DNA from: Adiantum capillus-veneris
Taxonomy: Eukaryota; Streptophyta; Polypodiopsida; Polypodiales; Pteridaceae
Direction: 5' to 3'
DNA length: 64,000 nucleotides
NCBI GenBank assembly: GCA_014529385.2
Contig: CM043942.1
Coordinates: 110,478,141 to 110,542,140 of the forward strand
This document shows positions 33,007-44,933 of this stretch, one piece after another. The notes under the pieces were generated by a model that was not told where the DNA came from, ran no database searches, and saw only the letters and a list, made by a program, of their open reading frames with translations. The translations under genes and the position numbers were made by a program. Positions within the stretch are counted from its first letter, which is position 1. Every line of letters starts with the position of its first letter.

Positions 33007-34943
33007 TGTCGTGCAGCTCCGCTCCCATGCTAAGAAAGTGCCAGGAAAATGCACATCAAGTTTCTTTGAAGCTTACAGGATTAATGAACAGTGATTAGGG
33101 CCTGGTAACTGGCCAAGTTCAATGCTAAATGTATGTCAAATGCGGCTGAAAGAGCCAAAACATGCCTCAATGATGCTAAAAAGTGTTATTCTTGAAGTGA
33201 GCATAGATGGAAGATTATGACCTAAAACTGAAGTGCTTAAAGTGCTCTACCGTCCTGTCTTTACGGCTCGTCGATTGGAGCTACGGGGAAGAAGTTATGG
33301 CAGTTTAAAGTTAAGTCGATTGCAGATCCGTACTAGATTAGGAAATTGCAGCTGAGGTGAGAGAATTGAAATGAATGCACGGGCCTGAAGTGCTCACTTT
33401 GTGGAGTGTGTTGGTCCTTTCAGATCAGTGATCGGAGTCCCGGTCGCCAAGATATTAGCCGTTAAATATTCACCGGGGACCAGCTCCGAGCCGGTCAGGT
33501 CAGCTTGGGTAGTATTCCATATGGGAATTTTACAGCCCAACAGGTTTTGTATGCGTTCTATGCAGTTCAAGATGTCTAAAGGAATTTATGGCTCGTCATA
33601 CAATCCGGGTTGATCGAATAATCTGGATTAAGGTCGGTGTCAGTTGGCCGACGCGACTAAACTGGGCAACTTTTGGCGTTATTTGCAATGCTATTATGAG
33701 CATTAGAATTCACAAGAAACTTCCATGCCTCTTCTGGGTGATGACCTTCTGCTTTCTTGAGAGTCTTGTTGTGCCGAAATTGCATGCCAAATGTGGTACC
33801 CTTATGAATGAAGGGTCGCCCACCTATGAGCTTAAAGGAGGTTTGGCTGCCCAAGGGTCACCCAAGAGTTGTTTGATAAGGGTAAGTGGGAAAAAGAACA
33901 AGGGGAAAAGAAAGCAAGCATTCAGAAGTGAGAACGAATGCGCAGGCAGGGGAAGATGGGTTCATATCACGCGTTGCAGGCTTCGAACGAGCTCGCCATA
34001 GTCACGAGTTGTGCTCAGGAGCTCAAGGCGCCGCTGTTCGGCACCGGTTGCGAGAGTTTTCGTGCTGCCAAAATCCAACTCTGCCACGTCAGTAGCGGGC
34101 GTTCTTATGCAGTGACGTCGGCGCTACTTCTAAGGGGGGTGAAGAGCTATTAATAGAAAAAAATTTGCATGAGAGGGGGACTCTTTTGCATGTGTGTTAC
34201 AAAGAGAAGGAGCAAGAGGGTAAGCAGGAAAAGGGAACTCTCTCTCCCTTGATCTCCATCGAACCAAGGCAAGGGCAAACTCTCTCTCCCTTGATCTCCA
34301 ATCCAAGCCAAGGGCGAGCTCTCTATCTCACTCTCCAATCAAAGCCAAGGGCGAGCTCTCTCTCTCAACCTCCAAACCAAGCCAAGGGCGAGATTTCTCG
34401 CTCAATCTCTAATCCATGCAAGGGCGAGCTCTCTCTCTATCGACCTCGGCAAGGCTCAAGCAAAGGCTTTGCAACCAAGGCACCAAGGAGACTATTTCTC
34501 ATCGGCTTAGGCAAGGAGAGATCAACAAGGGCTTGTAAGCCATAGGAGAAGAAATACTTTCGGCATGGACATTGATTGAAGACAAATCCAACAGATAGAA
34601 TCGACACAATAGGATTTTCCTCGTCAGCAAGCAAATTAGTCTAATTATCTCTTTTTGATGAATTGCGGAGCCGTTAACGGGCCGAAGTGATCTGTAATGG
34701 GAGTTTAAGCTCCTTAACTATCATTAGCATTACTTAATGGTGTCGTTAACGACACTTCTTCTCGATTGTGTATCAGTTTCGTCGATGTTACCAATTTTCA
34801 AGCAAGTTTTGTGCGTCAACAGTATTACCGAGTAATTAATTGCTGCTATATTGTGCGGTGCGACAATTTTTCACTCTCAATTTTTCCACAGCTAGCAGCC
34901 CGGTGCTGACCTGGCTCAAGTTTTGAACACTTATCCCCCGACA
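33007..34943 (+). mobile_element. 1937-bp TGTCG...CGACA insertion, probable solo LTR
   Basis: It begins TGTCGTGCAG and ends CCCCCGACA, with 4-bp flanks CTGT (33003-33006) and CCGT (34944-34947) that fit a target duplication with one transition. Removing the segment plus one 4-mer restores the integrase reading. It has no gag or pol. It contains a TATA-like CTATTAATAGAAAA near 34147, a six-unit 36-41-bp repeat at 34230-34450, and mostly non-coding sequence, which is what a long LTR left by recombination would look like. Plus orientation is inferred from the TATA position. It could also be another non-autonomous element. Confidence 0.65.
34230..34450 (+). repeat. Tandem 36-41-bp repeat inside the solo LTR
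   Basis: Six units starting near 34239, 34280, 34318, 34354, 34390 and 34426, each with CTCTCTCTC, then (A)TCTCCAATCCAAGCCAA and GGGCGAG. It lies just downstream of the TATA-like box, so it would form part of a transcript leader if transcribed. Confidence 0.85.
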
Positions 34944-35590
34944 CCGTACTTGGTGATCTAAGTTGAAACCCATACATAAGCATAAAAGGTCTAAATCTAG
35001 TCGTTACATGGTTTGCACTATTGTAAGCAAACTCTAAAATAAGGAGATAATCTTCCCAATCAAATTTCTCTTTGCTAATATATGGTCATATTCTCTAGGA
35101 CCTGATTAACACATTCAATTTGACCATCCGTTTTTGGATGAATTACAATATTGATGTTGAGTTGTGTGCCCAATCATTTAAACACAAGCCTCCAAAAATG
35201 ACTGCTAAACTTGGGATTACAATCACTCACAATATTATTGGGCAATTTGTAAAGTTTATACATATTGTTAATAAATAATTTTGCTAGCTCTAGAGTCTCA
35301 ATCGTGGACTTGGTTGGAATAAATTTGCAAAGTTTTGTCAACCAATCTACCATCACATATACCAAGTCATGACCTTGTACAATGGTTGGTAAGCCCACAA
35401 TAAAGTCCATAGAGATACTCTCCCATTTACCATTGGAACTCTCCAAAGGATGCAAGAGACCTCTCACCTTCAGGTGCTTTGCTTTATTAAGTTGACATTT
35501 TTGGCAATGCAAGACATAATCTTGAAATACCCATGTAAACATGGCACGCAAGACTATTGTCGTACGCTTGCATAAGTTTTCTTTATGCAT
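34944..35590 (-). pseudogene. Nested Gypsy integrase core
   Basis: From 35590: CQKCQLNKAKHLKVRGLLHP (zinc-domain end), SISMDFIVGLPTIVQGHDLV (first Asp), LPNNIVSDCNPKFSSHFW (second Asp; the usual Asp-Arg-Asp is Asp-Cys-Asn). In degraded frames to the left are the region around the catalytic Glu (DGQIECVNQ) and LEFAYNSANH, then RPFMLMYGFQLRSPSTV, where the insertion occurs. Frameshifts are present. Confidence 0.75.
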
Positions 35591-35699
35591 GGGTATCTTG
35601 CACTAGGACTATCATGACATTCATAAAGAATTTTTTGCCAAATGTATGCATCCGTCGATTCACAACTTTAAGCAAAAAAGGTTTCATAGGGTCTACAAT

Positions 35700-36530
35700 A
35701 ACTAAAATAGGTGTGGTAGCTAGTGAAACCTTGAAAGCATCAAAACTTTGAGAGCATTGAAACTGAGCTAGTGTGACCTTGAGAGCATCAAATTTTTTTT
35801 GTTGAGATTCTCTCCACTAAAAGGGTTTTTCCTTAGCTTTTATCTGGTCCATCATAGGAACAACAATTTGAGCATAGTTTTTAACAAATCGTCGATAAAA
35901 ACCTGTAAATCCAAAGAAAATTTGAAGCTCTTCTAGATTTTTGGGAGAAGGCCATTTATGAATGCCATCCACTTTGGATTTATCCATATGAAGTCAAAAT
36001 CCTAAATTACGTGCCCCAAATAGTGAATCTTATCTTTCAAAATTCACACTTGAATTCTTTTGCATCTAACTTGTTTTACCGTAGTAATTCAAACACCTAC
36101 TTCAGATGCTATAAGTGCGTTTCCTGAGAGGCACTGTACTCTAATATGTCATCGAGAAAGATGATAACAAATTTTCCCAGTTATGGTTTCAAGACACTAT
36201 TCATAAGCTCTATGAAAGTAGTTGGCACATTGGTTAACCCAAAGGGCATAACCAAAAACTCGTAGTGTCCAAACCTTGTTATATAAGCATTTTTAGGTAT
36301 ATCAGCAAGCCTAATATGGACTTGATGACATCATGACCGCGAATCTAATTTTGTAAAACTATGAGCATGGATGAGTTTATCAAATAACTCATCCACTCTT
36401 GGTAACAGGTATTTATTCTTAATAGTAAATGTATTTAGACCACGATAGTCTACACACATGTGAATAATACAATCCTTTTTCTTCACCAGTAGAATGGGAG
36501 AGGTCCATGGTGAAGAACTAGGCTAAATGA
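35700..36530 (-). pseudogene. Nested Gypsy reverse transcriptase (RNase H mostly lost)
   Basis: Reading leftward from 36530: [68 protein letters not shown] and VIIFLDDILEYS (catalytic F-L-D-D). The RT core is recognisable over about 190 residues with internal stops. Beyond about 36000 only weak RNase H-like readings remain before the integrase, so RNase H is largely deleted. Confidence 0.8.
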
Positions 36531-37380
36531 ACCCTCCTCTGAGGTAGTCAGTAAGCTGAATTTCCCCCTCAATAGCCTCAAAATGACTCATTATGTAGGG
36601 TCGTTTACTACCGGGCTTACTACCTGCAACCACATCTATCCCATGTTGCATAGAACGTGTCAACGGTAACCCTGGTGGTAGGTCATTTGGAAACACATCT
36701 TTGTATTCCATTAACAGTTCTTTTGATTTACTAGCAATATTTACTTGTTCTACTAATAGAGAAGTAGCAAGAGATGGAAGAGAAGAGAGAGAAGAATGTG
36801 GCATTAAGGAATCGTCATTTATTAAACTATTATCAATATTTGACAAAAAAAAACTTAGCGAGTAACACAAAAAGAGTTCTTCTATTTCATCTTCAGAAGA
36901 GGCTTCGTAATCTCGGTTGTACAAATAAGGGCCCTAACACGTATAACCACTCCCAACTTAGTACCACATCAGCTCGCTCCATATTGATGACTTGAAAATC
37001 CAAGGACGTATGATACCCTTGAATCTTCAGCGATACACCCTTTACTTTTGTATCCCACACGCAGCATCATAGACGTTAATCATAGCTACCTTGTAGTGGT
37101 GGGAACTAGGAGAATTGGGAAGTTTCACAAACTTATAGTTAATGAAATTGTGTGAGGCACGTATTCTACCAAAATTCTCACCTTATGGTTTTGGATAAAC
37201 CCATGCATACACACAACTCATGTGGACCAAAGGTTGGTTTCCACATGGAGGTTGTAAGATAGCACTCATGCACCTCTTAGATATGTGTTACTTCCACATT
37301 GGAAAAGAAAGAAGAGGGGTCTAGGGGAAGCAGTTGCACCATGTGCATTGCCTTTTCCTTTCCTTGGACAATAGATTTTC
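36523..37380 (-). pseudogene. Nested Gypsy protease-to-RT region
   Basis: 36924-36523 reads LMEYKDVFPNDLPPGLPLTR, SMQHGIDVVAGSKPGSKRPY, the conserved Gypsy segment before RT. Further right (36930-37380) the protease is too degraded for a clear D-S/T-G motif. 36900-37000 reads around an N-Y-K-G-P type sequence only weakly. Confidence 0.6.
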
Positions 37381-38220
37381 CCTTGGGACAATCTTTTTTG
37401 TCGTGTCAACTTTCTAAGCAATTAAAACATAACTTATTCTTCTTTGTTTTCTCAAACTCTTCAATAGATAGATGACACCTTGGGCTTTTGGGACGCATCA
37501 AATGCAATTACAATAAATTTTCTCTTATTATGACCATGAGATGCATGTGCATTTGCATTTGAAGTGTCAAGCATGTGTGTGCTATGCAATTTTTTTTTCA
37601 TTTGGATCATCGTGGATATGAGCCTGCACTATAGCTTCCTCAAGAGTCTTAGGATCTTGGATTTTAACTCGCTTCTTAAGCTCTAGTGTTAATCCATGAA
37701 TGAACCCACACACTTGCTAGAAGGCGCCTAACCCCTCCAGCTTGAGGATCACATTAGGATAGTGTGAAATGTACTCAAGTAGTGTCTTATGCTAGCGCAT
37801 ATAGCACTTGTCCCATGCAATCTAATTTCTATCCATTTCATTGGTGGACAAAAATTCTTTTCTAAACACAAGGCCCTCCATGTATGTGGTATGATATTCT
37901 GAGCAACATCTACCATTTATAGGCTTTACCCTCTAGAATTGGACTTGTTTGCAGTGCCTTAATTGCATCCAAAGTTCGTCTAAGATCATGAATACCATCC
38001 CATTTGCTCAAGAATATGTTCACCATATCTTTGTTCAACTCCTTTTCCTCCCCTCAAAAGAAGCTTGGTGTTTTTTTAAAAAATCATCCACCTCTTTTGG
38101 AGAGATAAGGGGCAACACATCCGGATTGGAGCCTTGCTCCTGCATATCAGAAATCTTTATTCTAGGCATGGAAACCAAAGAAACCCTAGTCTTCTCATTG
38201 ACAGGGCCTTTGGCCAACTG
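37381..38220 (-). pseudogene. Nested Gypsy gag with remnant zinc knuckle
   Basis: 38217-38035 reads KISDMQEQGSNPDVLPLI and EVDDFLKKHQASFEGR, a Gag-like segment. Around 37380-37440 the minus strand reads a decayed CCHC-like zinc knuckle (C..LLRK.TRQKRLSQGK). In between, frames are broken. It is placed as gag by position upstream of the protease-RT region. Confidence 0.5.
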
Positions 38221-39467
<1,247 letters not shown>

Positions 39468-39691
39468 ACGAGCTATGGTGTGTGGCTCACTGTGTTGAAA
39501 AGTCAATCCCCCCCCCCCCACTATAGTGCAAAGCTGTAGACGGTGCTTGGTGCCATTTTGGAGCAGGTCATCATCCTCACCCTTCCATGGCTAAGGGTTC
39601 TTGTCCACGCTTTGCACCTTGAGCTCTGCATGGTTCTCCACAATTGCATGAGCATGCAAAGACCACGCTCTCTCTCTCTCTTTTTAAAAAT

Positions 39692-39704
39692 ATTTTTGAT
39701 GCCA
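39692..39704 (-). promoter_or_regulatory. Degenerate primer-binding site of the nested Gypsy element
   Basis: The minus-strand reading TGGCATCA starts one base inside the 5' LTR and matches TGGTATCA of the initiator tRNA-Met site with one transition; the rest is decayed. Confidence 0.45.
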
Positions 39705-39705
39705 C

Positions 39706-39805
39706 TTTAAGGCATAGGACAATGAAGCCTTGGATCTCCACCTAGCCATATGCCATTATATAGGCAACCCCCAAGCCTGGCTTCACAATAGCCCATGGCC
39801 TTACA
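39706..39805 (-). repeat. 5' LTR of the nested Gypsy element (100 bp)
   Basis: Same length as the partner at 32321, with the same ends (TGTAAGG and CCTTAAA) and scattered substitutions. Confidence 0.8.
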
Positions 39806-40382
39806 AAACGTGTGTTTAGTTCATTTTGGAGCCCTCGGATTTGGCTGTAGAGAAGCTTGTTCTAACTTCTCCCTGCAATCTAATAGTAAAGGTGAGGCCG
39901 TTGAGTTTACTTTCTTTGCCACAATTTTGTACTTGGTCTCTACCCGCACTTCTCGTCCTTCATTGACATTAATCACTTCATACATTTCCATATACACACT
40001 TCCACAACTTGGCTTCCATACTGCATCTTAAAATCCATTATAGCCTCAAGCTCATACATAGTATCAACATAAGAATCCTGGTCAAAGAAACCTATAATAC
40101 ATTCACTATCCTCTATAAACCCATTCTCCTCATCTCATTCCATACAATATATACATGTTGACATTCTCTTTTGTTTACATCTTCAAGCTCCATGAAACAT
40201 ACTGGCCCATGTTGTGTTAGCCCTGGAACACCTGTAGAAAAAATCTTCTTTTCTATTTGGCTTAGGTGAGAATCTTTTTCTTTCTATACCATTGCAATTC
40301 CACTTTACAATGGTATATGGCCAAAACCCCTCATTTCCTTGTAGTCATTGAACTCTTTGTTTGCCTTTGGTAGAGGATACGT
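39806..40382 (-). pseudogene. Outer Gypsy element: protease-to-RT linker
   Basis: The minus-strand reading gives FKMQYGSQVVEVCIWKCMK, RPSTKLWQRK and PRAPK-stop-TKHTF, with stops. The last residues join LKELKVACEDF at 32310 when the nested element is removed, so this is the part of the outer polyprotein just before RT. Confidence 0.55.
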
Positions 40383-40910
40383 CTAAAGACTATCACCGTT
40401 CCTTTCATGATTTTTACACATTTTCAAGAATTGGACAACTTTCTTCCCATCTCTATTGTTTATTATGGAATAAGCACAACCATCATTCAAGAACTTTGTT
40501 TCCCTACGAACGACTATGATGTATGGCTGCCCAAGGATACGAGGATAAGCAGACATCTCTTGCACGAAGAAATTTTTCTCACATTTGACATTGCCTATGG
40601 TCACCTTCACATTTGAACAAGCCCCCTACAAAATCTCTTGATGAGTTGTTTGTAGCTTTAATCATCCAACCATGATTTGTATCTATTAGCACTTGCCCTT
40701 CGTGTAACGACATTTGGACATAAGATTAATTTTGGAGCCTTGATTTATCAATGCAATGCATGGATCCTCAAGATCACCCACCTTGACCAAAGTTTCCATT
40801 GTAGTTGTTTCCCAATGACTTTTAAAATAGTGACTTTTATGGGCTTCATCTTCATCATCATCATCATTATTCAAAAATCTAACATGCATATCTTTCTAGA
40901 AGACTATTAG
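40383..40910 (-). pseudogene. Outer Gypsy element: aspartic protease, catalytic Asp lost
   Basis: 40889-40686 reads TTTMETLVKVGDLEDPCIAL then I-N-Q-G-S-K-I-N-L-M; the protease signature D-x-G-S has Asn (AAT, reverse strand of 40743-40745) in place of the catalytic Asp. 40610-40383 continues with KVTIGNVKCEKNFFVQ, AYPRILGQPYI and GKKVVQFLKMCKNHERN, the retropepsin C-terminal half (I-L-G-Q/R-P). Activity should be lost. Confidence 0.7.
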
Positions 40911-42215
40911 CATCCTATCACACTCTCATTACATTCCTTCTCTTGTACACATATCCCTTGTGCCTTCAATGAACCACTCTCACCTTGTGATTGTCGAGAA
41001 ATAGACTCAACAAGATTCTTCCTCTTTCTTTTTATGATATCTATAATCTCCTCATGGAACTCACACTTGGCTATGCCAATCATTTCAAATTTATCATTCA
41101 AAATTCTTTTCTCCAATACATGTTTCAAGTTTGTAGAAACTTCAATGTCAGATTGTAACTTGTAAGCACGGCCTTTTACTTTTGATTTTCCCTAAGCTTT
41201 CTTTTTTCTATAGATGGTTCCTCCATAGGAACCTTAAGGGGAGGAGGAGGCACCTATTGTGAAGCCTTGTGAGGAGGTCCTGGAACCTTCCTTCTTCTAG
41301 CTCTTGTAACCCTCTTTGAAGTAGAGTGTTCCTCGCCCCCATTCTCACACCTCCGCTTCTCTTTCACAATTGCTTCATTGATATGACACTTGGCAAGGTA
41401 GGCATGTAGTGACAAAGAGTCCATATGATCATCCCAAGATGTTGTGTGGAGTATGCAATCACTAGCTTGATGTAGCACATGTTTACTTACCTTCTCTGTC
41501 CCAATTGAGGTCATTGCATACAACATCTTTAATAGGCTTTTCTTCTCTCTTTGGAATGGGCTCTATCTTTGCCCCATAGGTGTTAGCCTCCACTGCAAAG
41601 ATGGCATGAGTGGTTGCTATATCCTCAGTAACTTTTGCATACCTCCTTTTCTAAAGTTAGTTACTAATGGTATACCTATCTCTCACAAATGAATACCTCC
41701 TTTTCTAAAGTTAGGTCCTAATGGTATACCTATCTGTCACAAATGAATCTTTCCATCCTCAAAAAATGCAAGATCTCTTTTTAAACCATCATTGAAGCTA
41801 TCACAATCTCTTCTTCCACGATTTGTGTTATCACACCATACACATATGTGCACAAACCCTGTTTTACTTTGGTATTTCTATCCTAAAGGTTTCCCTTTCT
41901 TGTGGCAGGCTGTGTTGGAATCTCAGGTGTGCTAGAGGTAGGAATAGTACCATTCACCACCACCTTGTCTCTACATCATTGCATTTTAGCAAGCAACGAG
42001 ACCACATCCTCAACATTTTTCCACTCGGCCTTTAGAACACGTTCTGTATTTTTCTCTTCTAATGGTAACTCTAGACTTTCTTGAAGTTTAGGATTTGAAG
42101 ATTGAAGGAACAATTTAGTCTTTTCACTATCCAAAGTACATCGCTCTGTTCTTGATAGTTGAGTATAGAGAGTATAGCATCGCTCAAACTTTCTTTGTGG
42201 TTCAGTGATAGAAGG
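40911..42215 (-). pseudogene. Outer Gypsy element: Gag region
   Basis: From 42215: PQRKFERCYTLYTQL, KTKLFLQSSNPKLQESLELP, LKAEWKNVEDVVSLLAKMQ, the Gag helical core followed by a low-complexity linker. 41526-41254 reads ASDCILHTTSWDDHMDSLSL and AYLAKCHINEAIVKEKRR, ending in RVTRARRRKVPGPPHK, probably the Gag C-terminus. Stops and frame changes lie between. The N-terminal side is cut at 42215 by a Copia LTR. Confidence 0.6.
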
Positions 42216-42392
42216 TGTTGGGATAAAGGCGGCGTGTGCTTTGCCTTGAGGCCAAACGTTCAATGCATGATCACCCACTGACTTACTGATCGCTGACCTT
42301 ATTCTTTCTACATAAAACAATAAGATGCAGCACTCATTTAGTAGTGAATATTCCACCCACATCACATAGCTTCCACACTGGCATGATCTTCA
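42216..42392 (+). repeat. 5' LTR of Copia D (about 177 bp)
   Basis: Starts TGTTGGGATAAAGG and ends GATCTTCA, 2 nt before a perfect primer-binding site. Confidence 0.75.
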
Positions 42393-42394
42393 AT

Positions 42395-42406
42395 TGGTAT
42401 CAGAGC
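42395..42406 (+). promoter_or_regulatory. Primer-binding site of Copia D
   Basis: TGGTATCAGAGC, identical to the site in Copia C and with the same 2-nt gap from the LTR. Confidence 0.93.
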
Positions 42407-43699
42407 ACAAGGGGAGTGGTGATGACAACCTTAACATTGTGTCATGGAGAGCAGAGCAAAAACAAAAATAATATTTTCTATAGCCTATTTTTGCCCTTTT
42501 CGAGCTCCAGACATAGTTTTTTGCATATCTCTGAAACACAGAGTCAGATGGATATGATCCAAGAGTTTAAGTTGGGGTTTTAACACATTTTTATGTATGT
42601 ATATGCATATACACATTGAGCTAGTTACAACAGCACACAAGTGATACAGATTCATAGGTATAAAAATTATCGATAAGTGGAGTTGTTCAGAGAGCTACTC
42701 GTGTGGAATTGAGCTTTGTTGCCATAGTTTTGGCGGTTTATGTATGCCTGTATGTGGATTTGTGATTCGAGACGATTTTGTCTTTAACGGGTTTATGCGC
42801 TTTATTCAACCCAAAAAAAATTCTTGCTTCTCTCCATTGTGTTTCAAGATCTTTTAGTTAGTTTCACTTGATGTATGACATATTGTAGATGAGAGATTTG
42901 ATCTATGTTTACGTGCATAGCCTAGTTTCACAAGTTTTGTGTATGCCGGTTTTGGTAAAGTTTTTTGAGATATTGCTCAATTTACAGGGAGAACTCTATT
43001 CTTTTTTTTCCGGATCCTTGCCATTTATTCTACGTATTTGTAGCTTACTCTTTGATGCTTTAGTGGTCAATAGTTGCTCCCACATTGACATGGATTTAGT
43101 TTTCTTATATCCACTCTCGCAAGAGTGAGTTATAGTGCATGCTCATTGTGACTACAGGTCATTGCGGCTATAGGTTAAAGTTATGCACTATTTTTTATCG
43201 ATGGATATTTGTATCGTGAGTCTATTGCTTACAGGTTACATGTAGTCACAAGTTACAGGTTCTACAGGTTTCTTTGGTAGAGCTATGTTGAGCTGGAAGT
43301 TGCATATGATCATATTTTTGATTGTGTAGTGGTCGAGGTGATCTCCCTCTTATGTGGTTTATGGTTGAGATTTTGCTCAGTTTACAAGGAAGATTTTGTT
43401 GGATCTCTCTGAGGTTTCTTGCAATACATCTTTTGATGCATATGCGGATTTTAGTTTCTTCACATTCATCTAGCATATATGTGTGACATTTCAGAGTCTG
43501 CAGAGATGACTTATGAGGAGACGAAGGTCTTGTTTATGCCAATACTTGCATTGTTGGCATTGTGGTCACAGACGACACATTAAGCATCGTTGCTTTTGAT
43601 GTATGAGGCGGCGGAAATGATTTATGCATGATGCATGTGAGGTTTTGACACAGACTGGAGAGGTGGCTTCATATGTTAGTGATGGTGATGTCACATTTA

Positions 43700-44030
43700 C
43701 CTCTAGCATTTCTCATGCTTATATGTCTGGAACATGGGACATTTCTTCTTGGTAGCTGCTAGATAAGGATGCACTCTTCCACATCACACCATGTCATGAG
43801 TGGTTTAACACTTTCTCTCTAGTAGGAGTTTTGGTATGGTAGACTTGGCCAATGATTTGGCCTTTGACATTGAGGGTACATGAGATGTATGTTTGTTGTT
43901 ACCTAGTGGTGCATCTTTTATGCTACGGCATGCGCATTACATCCTTGAGATCACACATAGTTTGACCTAGGTGAGACAACTAGAAAGTTGTGGCTGTGAT
44001 GTACTGCTTCGACAGCAGTCTTTACTTCGT
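43700..44030 (+). pseudogene. Copia D protease region, decayed
   Basis: The plus-strand reading WDISSW-stop-LLDKDALFHITPCHEWF matches the Copia protease stretch (W-x-L-D-S/T-G-A-S-x-H-I-T-P), with the catalytic D-S-G replaced by D-K-D. Later WPMIWPL and LRHAHYILEITHS-type readings in shifted frames follow the usual course. Stops are frequent. Confidence 0.65.
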
Positions 44031-44364
44031 TAGCGTAGTGGGGATTTCGCAATCCCTGGCCTGTCATTAGCCCACGTGGCTCCAACGCTTAAAAGCTCTA
44101 AAAAAAACTACACCGTCAAAAGCCCAGCGCTAAAAATCTATTAAAAAAAACCCAAGGCCTTCGCAATAGTGTGGATGGCACCACTGCCAGGAGCATGTCA
44201 TGCTTGTTGCTCTAGAACGCCAATGCCAGCAACCACCTCAACAGGACAGTCCGCCATCCCCGTCGTCTTCTACTGAGGTATATTCTAGTGAAGCATTGCA
44301 ATCTGGATGTATAGGAAGTACCAATCATATGGATGCGCGGTCCAAAACCGTAGTCCGTTGACAC
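44031..44364. other. Spacer between Copia D and the NAC remnant
   Basis: No gene supported. Contains A-rich runs and GC-rich short blocks (CCACGTGG near 44077). Confidence 0.4.
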
Positions 44365-44933
44365 ATGAAGATCACTCTAGTATTATCATGTAGTTCTCCA
44401 ATGTTTCAAGGTATGACAATGCAGAGAAAATGTGGTCATGTGCCCTCCTTGGAATCACTTGTGCCTACTCTACGGGATTATGCATTCAAAACAATGTCAC
44501 TGAGAAACATTCAAGTGAATGAGGACTTCTTTCTCAAGTATCCATGGGATGTCTGTACAGGTAGAGAAAAGCACATTTTCTTTTTTTTAAAGTGGACTTG
44601 GAAGTTTTCTAACTTCAGTAAATGTGGGTTCGTCTTTCTCTCATCATATGATGTAGCAATGATCACACATACTTGTTGGTAGTATGTTGCAAGTACGCAA
44701 GTAAAGGGAAAAGAGTGATGCTTACCAAGGATGACTATCATTGGAAGCAAAAAGGGCCACCGGTGGTGAAAAAGAAAAGTGACTATACCTTAAAGTATTT
44801 CACATACAAAAAACGGAAAGGGAAGCAAATTGACATCGCTAAGCATCATGATGGGTGCACATATTTTATGGAAGAATGCACCGTAGAGAGTGTCAAAGGT
44901 TACACGCTCGTAAAACTTCACCGTCACCCATGA
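44365..44933 (+). pseudogene. NAC-type transcription-factor domain remnant
   Basis: Two overlapping plus-strand frames together read like the DNA-binding NAC domain. 44365-44580: NEDFFLKYPWDVCTG and HIFFF correspond to subdomain B (E-x-D-V-x-K-x-E-P-W-D-L...WYFF). 44673-44933: KYASKGKRVMLTKDDYHWKQ (subdomain C, usually K-Y-x-x-G-x-R-x-N-R-A-T-x-x-G-Y-W-K), LKYFTYKKRKGK (D) and YFMEECTV plus YTLVKLHRHP (D-E, usually M-x-E-Y ... C-K-I-Y). NAC proteins bind promoters in the nucleus. A frame change near 44.6-44.7 kb, which could also be an intron, and weak conservation suggest a pseudogene. The N-terminal PGFRFHPTDEE motif is not seen. Confidence 0.5.

Larger units (their letters stand above)
42216..44030 (+). 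mobile_element. Copia element D, 5' part only, inserted in the outer gag
   Basis: LTR 42216-42392, PBS 42395-42406, then about 1.3 kb of leader and a degraded protease region to about 44030, where Copia homology stops. Gag is absent or unrecognisable. No integrase, RT, RNase H or 3' LTR follows in the window, so the element is truncated on the right. The LTR start TGTTGGGATAAAGGC resembles that of Copia C (TGTTGGGGTATAAAGCC). Confidence 0.75.

Noticed and set aside
33001-34945. CACTA-type DNA transposon starting CACTG with a 3-bp CAC duplication
   Set aside because: The right end does not carry the inverted CAGTG; the TGTCG/CGACA ends with 4-bp flanks explain the restored reading better.
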